A stretch of 64,000 nucleotides of DNA, taken from NCBI GenBank assembly GCA_949300425.1, contig CASGED010000021.1, positions 1 to 64,000 on the forward strand, given 5' to 3'. Below, piece by piece: positions 58,710-64,000 of this stretch; position 1 is the first letter of the stretch; each line of letters starts with the position of its first letter. The notes below the pieces were generated by a model. That model ran no database searches and was not told where the DNA came from. It worked only from the letters and a program-made list of their open reading frames with translations. Source of the stretch: an uncultured Bacteroides sp. (GTDB lineage Bacteria; Bacteroidota; Bacteroidia; Bacteroidales; Bacteroidaceae). The position numbers and the translations under genes are program-made.

Positions 58710-59786
58710 TTACAGCCCGCCAACTCCACCTTTTATTCGGAATCGGCACACCGGCTGGTCTTGGTTCACGTCCGTAGCCCAGATGACGCCTTTCTCCTCC
58801 TCTACATGGAAGCCGGAGATGTGGCGGTCCAGCGTATAGCGGAGCAGGGGCTTGCCTTGCAGGCTAAACACATAGAGGTACCGGCCTCCGTCCGGCAAGT
58901 CCTTGCCTTGTTGCGCGCTTTGCATCAGTTCCTTAAAAGTACGTCCGCTGAACACGGCATAGATGGCACGGTCCGTCACCTGCACATCGCCAAAGCCCAT
59001 GATGCCCGTGGGTATGCCGTAACCTTGCGACACTTGAAACTGAGGTTCTCCGTTCGGTCCCATGCAGACGATGTGCGCGCTGTCCCGCAGTTGGTATATC
59101 TCCAGCACTTCGCCTAATTGGGTAGCTGCCACCAACAGGCCGTTATGGGGATTGTAGTCGATGAAGCTGCGCCAGGCTTGCGCCAAGGCGGGACGGGCAT
59201 TCCGCAAAGCTTCCTCGTTGGCGGTGGGGATAGTCCCCAAGCGTTGAAGCAGTTGCCCGTGTCTGTCCGCCAGGCAGAAACGCGCCTCGCCCGAATAGTC
59301 CGGCACGAGGAAACGGCCTTCCTCGTCCCGTGCAAAGTCCAGCGGACGCAGGATGTCCTTCTCGTTCAAGGTTACTTCCGCTACGGGGTCCGTCCAGTGG
59401 TTGGAAGCGTTGAGGCGACTTAGTTTCCCTTTCCCGCTGTCCAACATCCACCAACCGTCGGGACACAGGCGGATGTTTTCCGCCGAGATGACTTCCGTAG
59501 GCGCTTCGCCCCGCTTGCCGAAAGACGAAAGGTAGTCCAACCCTTCGCCTGTGAAAGCGTGGAAGAAGTGGTCCGCTCCGTGCAAGTCCATCACGACCAC
59601 CGTGTCTCCCTGCGTCCGGATGCGGAAGGGGTAACGGAACAGAGCCGTATCGATGGGTACGGTTTCCGCCCGTAGTTCCACGGTCTGCGGAAAGTCCGTA
59701 TAGGTGGTTACGTCCTTGCGGGTCTGCGGGGTGCAGGCGGTGAGCAAGGCGATGCTCAAACTGATTAAAATGTGTTTCCTGTTCAT
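58710..59786 (-). CDS. 6-bladed beta-propeller lipoprotein (BF3164-like)
   Basis: The 358-residue lipoprotein (ILISLSIALLTACTPQTRKD) carries the blade motifs TQGDTVVVMDLHGADHFFHA, LSSFGKRGEAPTEVISAENI and CPDGWWMLDSGKGKLSRLNA. NHWTDP-type loops follow. It is more G+C-rich than the propeller genes at 47-56 kb, suggesting a different history. Elements E and F lie on its two sides. Confidence 0.8.
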   Translation of the reverse strand: MNRKHILISLSIALLTACTPQTRKDVTTYTDFPQTVELRAETVPIDTALFRYPFRIRTQGDTVVVMDLHGADHFFHAFTGEGLDYLSSFGKRGEAPTEVISAENIRLCPDGWWMLDSGKGKLSRLNASNHWTDPVAEVTLNEKDILRPLDFARDEEGRFLVPDYSGEARFCLADRHGQLLQRLGTIPTANEEALRNARPALAQAWRSFIDYNPHNGLLVAATQLGEVLEIYQLRDSAHIVCMGPNGEPQFQVSQGYGIPTGIMGFGDVQVTDRAIYAVFSGRTFKELMQSAQQGKDLPDGGRYLYVFSLQGKPLLRYTLDRHISGFHVEEEKGVIWATDVNQDQPVCRFRIKGGVGGL

Positions 59787-59804
59787 AAGTTCATATTGTT
59801 CTAA

Positions 59805-60098
59805 AAATGATAATTTAGCTATTCAATGAAGAATGATGAATGATGAATGAAGAATGAAAGGAATCAATTCCCCTCCTTCTGGAAGGAGGGGTGCCCAACG
59901 GGCGGGGTGGTAGGAAAAGGATGGTTCGACCTATTTATATAATATAGGAATAGGAGTCGCTTACGCGGCATATTTATCCTACCACCTCTCCCTACGGGTA
60001 CTCCTCCTTCCAGAAGGAGGAGAATTAAGTTACAAATTTTTCATTCATCATCCTTAATTCTTCATTAAAGCGCGCTTGCGCGCGCTAATTTCCCATTT
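59805..60098. repeat. TIR-bracketed palindromic element F (transglutaminase-propeller gap)
   Basis: The ends are AAATGATAATTTA (59805-59817) and TAATTTCCCATTT (60086-60098, one mismatch to the others). The right end overlaps the stop of the 60097 gene. Inside are nested palindromes: ATTCATCATTCTTCATT-type arms, a CCTCCTTCTGGAAGGAGG motif on the left with CTCCTTCCAGAAGGAGG on the right, and an AAAGCGCGCTTGCGCGCGC tip at the right end. It fills the whole gap of about 310 bp. Confidence 0.8.
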
Positions 60099-62049
60099 AT
60101 CGGAAGATTTGCTTCTCGTCCTTGTATTCAAAGATACGTTCCTCTTTCCCTTCCGAATGGCATTTCAAATACAGCAAGGCGTTCACCGGTGCCCGGTAGA
60201 CCAACGAATCCGCCGTAGCCGTTTGCCTGCCCAAGGAGTTCCAACGCCCGTCCGCCCAATAATAAAGCTCGTAGTCATAACCTTTGTAAATAAAGTTCAC
60301 CCGGTTGGCGGGAGTATATACCGCTTTCTCCACCCGCATGGGGCGGCCAAAGTCCATCCCTGCCCAACCAATACCTTCTTCAGCATATTCAAAAGAAGTT
60401 TCTGTGTTTCCATCAAACACATTAGGATATTCATAGCGTCCATCTTTTCCTTGAGAACTTGGAGTCCCTATCACTCTTCCTTGCAGGAGCATCGTATCCT
60501 TCCCATAAAAGCCCAACTCGGCAATATGACTATGACTGTCCTTCGCTCCCCGGTAGCGCATATATCGGTAAGATTTTTCCGTTTTCAATCGGGCAATATT
60601 GAATCGTCTATAAGGCTTTTCCGTAATCGCATAGACAGTATCTGCCTGTTCAAAATCTTCGGAAGAGCTCCCCTCAATGACACCTCCCAACATACGTTCA
60701 TACAAATAGTCATGTGCAGGCATGTGAAATTTCATATACAGATTGACAGTCTGGCACTCAGCCTTTGGGTTGTAATACCGAATTTCAGAAGTACATTCAT
60801 CCACATGAAACGGAGAACAAAGTGGAATGATGCGATGGTGTTTCCACAAGGCAACAATACAGGTAATGCCTCCCTCTATTCGCTCAAAACGGATATTTCC
60901 TCCTTGGTATTGGATGTAGTCTATCGGCACCCATTCTTGCTTACTGGAAAGGCAAAGATAAACGGTTTCTCCATTTGCGGGTACTCGTTGCAGACTTTCT
61001 TTTTCTATTTCAACAAATTTTCGTGGATGTTCCAAATAGGGCAACGTCACGTCATGGAAAAAAGGTGTCCGGAAAGTAGGGTAAATATCAAGAACCTTAC
61101 CCCCTTGTTTCATCAGGTATTCATTCAAGCTATAAGTGATGCGGTACACTTTCCCCTTACGCTTCACAATATAGTCTTTGCATGGTTTCCACACTCCTTC
61201 ATTAGGAAAATCCGTAACGTAACTCATTCCAGTTTTATCTAAGGTAAAATTCCAAAAATGTCCGGTATTGCAATCACCTCTCAGCAAAACTTGATCCGTA
61301 CCGCACGGTATGCCCAACGCACGGCATACATATATAAGCCCGTCAGATAAGTCCCGACAGCTTCCTGCACGCCATTGCAGGATATTCGGACCGACATGCG
61401 GCCCCACCGGGAAAAGACTTGTATAACGATATTTCCACTGTTGCAAATGGGTCAAAACCACCTGTGCCGCCTGTAACGGATCGGTCGCAGAAGATGTGGC
61501 CCTCAAACTATCCAGTAACGAATTGTATTGCCCATACAGTTCTTCACGCCATAATGAAAGCGGTTCGTCTCCTATACGGTAAGGCAAAATGTATTCGCAA
61601 AAATCACGGAACGTGACATGCTTTCCCCAAGGCTGCTCTCTCCATACTTTGAAGGCCCAATCTATATGGGTGGCCAAGAATGCCGAGTCCACAACTTCTA
61701 TATCTTTTCTTTTGGTTAATAACGCCATAGAAAACAATCCGTCAGCCTGTTCCAAAGAATCCACAATGTATTGCGCCCCTTTATTATTGGTAGAATGAGC
61801 CTTAAAATAGTGCCAATATTTCTCCAACTCCTTGCCTTCACACGAGTGATAGAACGGCATGTTCCGAATCAAGAAGCAGGCAGCACGGTATTTCTCCTCG
61901 TCCGTATCCCGGTAGCGGTCCAGCACTTTTTCCAGTTCCACACGGTTGGTTCCGGCTTGGGTTAAGGCATTTTCCAATAACCTGTCTTTTCCTGTACAAG
62001 CTACAAAAAGGGATAGGCATATCAGCCCTATTATATAGTTACGTGCCAT
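60097..62049 (-). CDS. Transglutaminase-like lipoprotein
   Basis: From ATG 62049 (MARNYIIGLICLSLFVACTG) this is a lipoprotein of 650 residues. The start LENALTQAGTNRVELEKVLD matches its paralogue at 50313. The transglutaminase-like core has Cys in WRAGSCRDLSDGLIYVCRAL, His in NTGHFWNFTLD and the Asp that follows. The C-terminus (NTETSFEYAEEGIGWAGMDF, YELYYWADGRWNSLGRQTA) looks like a discoidin-type sugar- or peptide-binding domain. Overall similarity to the paralogue is moderate. An upstream in-frame ATG at 62073 is less likely because it precedes the signal peptide by 8 polar residues. Confidence 0.82.
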   Translation of the reverse strand: MARNYIIGLICLSLFVACTGKDRLLENALTQAGTNRVELEKVLDRYRDTDEEKYRAACFLIRNMPFYHSCEGKELEKYWHYFKAHSTNNKGAQYIVDSLEQADGLFSMALLTKRKDIEVVDSAFLATHIDWAFKVWREQPWGKHVTFRDFCEYILPYRIGDEPLSLWREELYGQYNSLLDSLRATSSATDPLQAAQVVLTHLQQWKYRYTSLFPVGPHVGPNILQWRAGSCRDLSDGLIYVCRALGIPCGTDQVLLRGDCNTGHFWNFTLDKTGMSYVTDFPNEGVWKPCKDYIVKRKGKVYRITYSLNEYLMKQGGKVLDIYPTFRTPFFHDVTLPYLEHPRKFVEIEKESLQRVPANGETVYLCLSSKQEWVPIDYIQYQGGNIRFERIEGGITCIVALWKHHRIIPLCSPFHVDECTSEIRYYNPKAECQTVNLYMKFHMPAHDYLYERMLGGVIEGSSSEDFEQADTVYAITEKPYRRFNIARLKTEKSYRYMRYRGAKDSHSHIAELGFYGKDTMLLQGRVIGTPSSQGKDGRYEYPNVFDGNTETSFEYAEEGIGWAGMDFGRPMRVEKAVYTPANRVNFIYKGYDYELYYWADGRWNSLGRQTATADSLVYRAPVNALLYLKCHSEGKEERIFEYKDEKQIFR

Positions 62050-62119
62050 GGTCACATCGTTATTACTCCGCAATACCCGAAAGGGAAAACACCAAATATC
62101 CGATAAACTATTCTCATTT

Positions 62120-63265
62120 TTATTTCTTCTCTATAAGTTTGAACAATTCAAAAGTCATATAATCACCGGATTGATTTCCGTTTCCAATCTGATAATCCCG
62201 GCTGATATACAATCCATCCTTGTGTACGAAAAATACATACGAGTTATATATGCCTTCGGGAAATAGTGTCTCGCCAATGATATTGAAGTTTTCGTCTAAG
62301 ATTATCACCGAGAACTTGTTTCGTCCGTAGACGGCTTTTCCCCACCAGTTCATATTACGATCCAGTAAAGTTTTGGGATAAGCGAACCGGTAATAGGTAT
62401 TACGGTAAGGGTCATAAATCAAGTCTCCATAACGGGCCAATTCAAGATTTAAGCGCGGCCCTTGCTCATTGTCCTTTTGTTCTTCTGTTGCAGAACTGAT
62501 GTGGCGGCTTTTGACTGGAATTCTTCGGACGTTTGAATGGTCGGTCGAGACCAACAAAACGTCTTCGCTAACATAAAATGAATAAATAAAGTTTTTACCG
62601 TCATAAATGCGGCTGAACTGCATGTAGTTTGCGCCCATCTCTTCATCCGTCAGTATGTCGTAGGTCAATGGTAAATCTTCATTAGTATGCTGAATAGTGT
62701 CTATGACGACACTGAGCGGAGTATCCTTTACGGAATGAAAACGGGGTACAGCCTGTTGTGTGATATATATTTTGTCGTCCCGAATAATAGGCGCCACGTA
62801 AGGATGGGATGCAGGGGTGTAAGACGGCAGGACTTGATAGCCTTTGCTCGTCTTTTTATAGGGAATCTTCTGTACAATCGTTCCGGTAGTGTCCACCTTG
62901 ATCAAACCGTTGTACGCATAAGATGAAACGTATATGTTATCAAAATCTTTAATGTAATATCCAGACACTTGTGCGACTCCGTTTGGGCCTTCACTGCTCA
63001 GTTCCACTTTGAAGAGAAAGCGGGCGGTGCTGAGGTCGTAAAATAACAATTGGTTGGTGCGGTAATTGAGAAAAGAAAGGTACTCTTTTCCTTGCTCATC
63101 GCAGAACGAATATAAATAAAAAGCATTATACTTCACATCGCTATCCAGTTTAAATGATTTAACACTCTGGGTAGGTTTCAGTTCGTATGCATCAACTGTT
63201 TTCGACTTGTTGCCAGCGCAAGAAGCCAACAAAAAAATTGTCAAAAGTAATAATATCGTTCTCAT
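62120..63265 (-). CDS. 6-bladed beta-propeller lipoprotein (BF3164-like)
   Basis: From ATG 63265 (MRTILLLLTIFLLASCAGNK) this is a lipoprotein of 381 residues. Blade motifs include VAQVSGYYIKDFDNIYVSSY, GLIKVDTTGTIVQKIPYKKT and DENFNIIGETLFPEGIYNSY. An upstream in-frame start (63409) would add 48 residues before the signal peptide and overlap the NVEALA gene. It follows an NVEALA gene by about 130 bp. Confidence 0.82.
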   Translation of the reverse strand: MRTILLLLTIFLLASCAGNKSKTVDAYELKPTQSVKSFKLDSDVKYNAFYLYSFCDEQGKEYLSFLNYRTNQLLFYDLSTARFLFKVELSSEGPNGVAQVSGYYIKDFDNIYVSSYAYNGLIKVDTTGTIVQKIPYKKTSKGYQVLPSYTPASHPYVAPIIRDDKIYITQQAVPRFHSVKDTPLSVVIDTIQHTNEDLPLTYDILTDEEMGANYMQFSRIYDGKNFIYSFYVSEDVLLVSTDHSNVRRIPVKSRHISSATEEQKDNEQGPRLNLELARYGDLIYDPYRNTYYRFAYPKTLLDRNMNWWGKAVYGRNKFSVIILDENFNIIGETLFPEGIYNSYVFFVHKDGLYISRDYQIGNGNQSGDYMTFELFKLIEKK

Positions 63266-63396
63266 ATCATATTTAGAAGGTTTGCCGTCATGAAAAAATA
63301 GACATAAAGACACAAAGAAAATATATTTGTCAATCAATGAAATAACCTCTCTGTGTCCCCGAGTCTCTGCGTCTAATTCATTTCGGCACACGTTAA

Positions 63397-63624
63397 TTAG
63401 AATCCACAAGGACAGATTGCACCTCCATCATAATAATTACAGATAGCGGTATAATCCGCATTTGTACGACAAAGGCCATCACTTTCTCCTCTTGCCAACG
63501 CTTCCACATTAGCCAAAGCGGTATCCGACAGTGTAGTTTCTTCTTTTTGGCCGGCATAAACGCCATATCCTGCCACGGCTGCGAATGCGGCAACCATAGT
63601 GGCTTTTAAAATAAACTTTTTCAT
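63397..63624 (-). CDS. NVEALA-family Cys-rich peptide precursor
   Basis: This precursor has 75 residues. Its N-terminal hydrophobic segment contains ATMVAAFAAVAGYGVYAGQK. The canonical motif NVEALA is at 39-44. The short 31-residue tail has four cysteines (52, 62, 71, 73) and ends in CPCGF. It is the family's textbook form; the tail differs from those of the other two copies. It lies between a DUF1573 gene upstream and a propeller gene downstream. Confidence 0.87.
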   Translation of the reverse strand: MKKFILKATMVAAFAAVAGYGVYAGQKEETTLSDTALANVEALARGESDGLCRTNADYTAICNYYDGGAICPCGF

Positions 63625-63740
63625 TGCATTTTATGTTTACAAGTTAGTTATTCATTTTCATTCTCCGTATGTATCCTTTCAACGGGCAAGCAAGCGTATT
63701 GCCAATTATTCATACATAGATTTTGATACACTCCTCATTT
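63625..63740 (-). promoter_or_regulatory. Conserved leader region upstream of NVEALA gene (copy 2)
   Basis: On the minus strand GAGTGTATCAAAATC is followed by TTGGCAATACGCTTGCTTGC and GAAAGGATACATACGGA, then an AT-rich stretch to the ATG. It matches copy 1 at 56413-56545. The third NVEALA gene (48642) has only 33 bp upstream and lacks it. Confidence 0.5.
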
Positions 63741-63778
63741 CTATTTTTAGTGGTTATAAAGGTTTATTTCCTCATTTC

Positions 63779-64000
63779 TCATTCCGCATACCCTTTGACG
63801 GTCAACCGCAGAGGAGCTTCTTCCGCATTGCAATATACTGTCAGCGTTTTGCTGAAATACTCCGGCTGATCCGCTTTATAGGTTACATGCAATGTAACTT
63901 TTCCTCCGGGACGTACCGGTTCTTTATCGTATTTCACTTCAATACAGCCGCAAGACGTATCTACCATTTCGATGGCGAGCGGTTTGTCGCCCGTATTGGT
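63779..64000 (-). CDS. Thioredoxin-like/DUF1573 lipoprotein, C-terminal part (runs off the window)
   Basis: The frame is open to the right edge; only the DUF1573 half is seen: TNTGDKPLAIEMVDTSCGCI, then EPVRPGGKVTLHVTYKADQP, ending LRLTVKGYAE. It is nearly the same as the end of the gene at 53164. By analogy the missing part is a lipobox and a thioredoxin-like domain. Confidence 0.85.
   Translation of the reverse strand, partial: TNTGDKPLAIEMVDTSCGCIEVKYDKEPVRPGGKVTLHVTYKADQPEYFSKTLTVYCNAEEAPLRLTVKGYAE

Noticed and set aside
44932-64000. Cassette locus as a capsule or O-antigen synthesis locus because of the ligase-like genes
   Set aside because: No glycosyltransferase, sugar-nucleotide or flippase genes are present; the neighbours are peptides, redox lipoproteins and peptidases.

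Overview
The window looks like chromosomal DNA of a gut Bacteroides or close relative. Evidence: promoters of the Bacteroidota type (TTTG, 19 bp, TAnnTTTG) upstream of an ilv leader and an OmpA gene; remains of a polysaccharide utilisation locus (SusD C-terminus plus a propeller/Y_Y_Y/AraC regulator); NVEALA peptides; BF3164-like propeller lipoproteins; a GH141-like beta-helix protein; and few Shine-Dalgarno sequences.

Layout. 1-8.9 kb: mnmA, a secreted subtilase, xseA-xseB, three tiny membrane ORFs, an antitoxin-like ORF, ilvE, a membrane protein, trmB and an Mrp-type P-loop ATPase. 9.4-16.1 kb: a branched-chain amino acid operon ilvD-ilvB-ilvN-(acyl-ACP thioesterase)-ilvC, preceded by a clear transcription attenuator with a 24-codon Ile/Val/Leu-rich leader peptide. 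16.1-24.8 kb (minus strand): carB, a DUF1573 protein, meaB, then an AAA ATPase plus DUF4435 pair that resembles the PARIS defence genes, then an MscS-type channel. 25-31.4 kb: a secreted glycosidase-like protein, a GH141-like beta-helix/PDZ protein and trpS. 31.5-33.6 kb: a deletion scar joining a 5'-truncated HTCS-like regulator to the last part of a susD gene. 34-35.3 kb: an OmpA-type porin. 35.4-44.6 kb: an RND efflux operon with one adaptor, one TolC and two different permeases.

44.9-64 kb (all minus strand, running off the right edge) is the most unusual part. It is a series of repeated, partly broken cassettes made from the same parts: NVEALA peptide precursor (3), 6-bladed propeller lipoprotein (5), thioredoxin-like/DUF1573 lipoprotein (3 plus a scrap), S26 signal peptidase (2), transglutaminase-like lipoprotein (2 plus a scrap) and O-antigen-ligase-like membrane protein (1 whole, 1 truncated, 1 scrap). 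I infer a system that exports, cleaves and perhaps oxidises or crosslinks small cysteine-rich peptides at the cell envelope, and that turns over by recombination between paralogous parts.

Two kinds of non-coding structure recur over the whole window. (i) Six intercistronic elements are bracketed by a 13-bp imperfect terminal inverted repeat, AAATG(AT or GG)AATTTA, with one end always AT and the other always GG. They enclose unrelated palindromes, and every one lies between co-directional genes. (ii) Seven short arrays of 3-4 small palindromes or alternately inverted units repeat with a strict 22 or 23 bp period. Their sequences mostly differ from locus to locus, and all lie outside genes, at 3' ends of genes or in convergent gaps.

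No tRNA, rRNA, CRISPR array or complete insertion sequence was seen.
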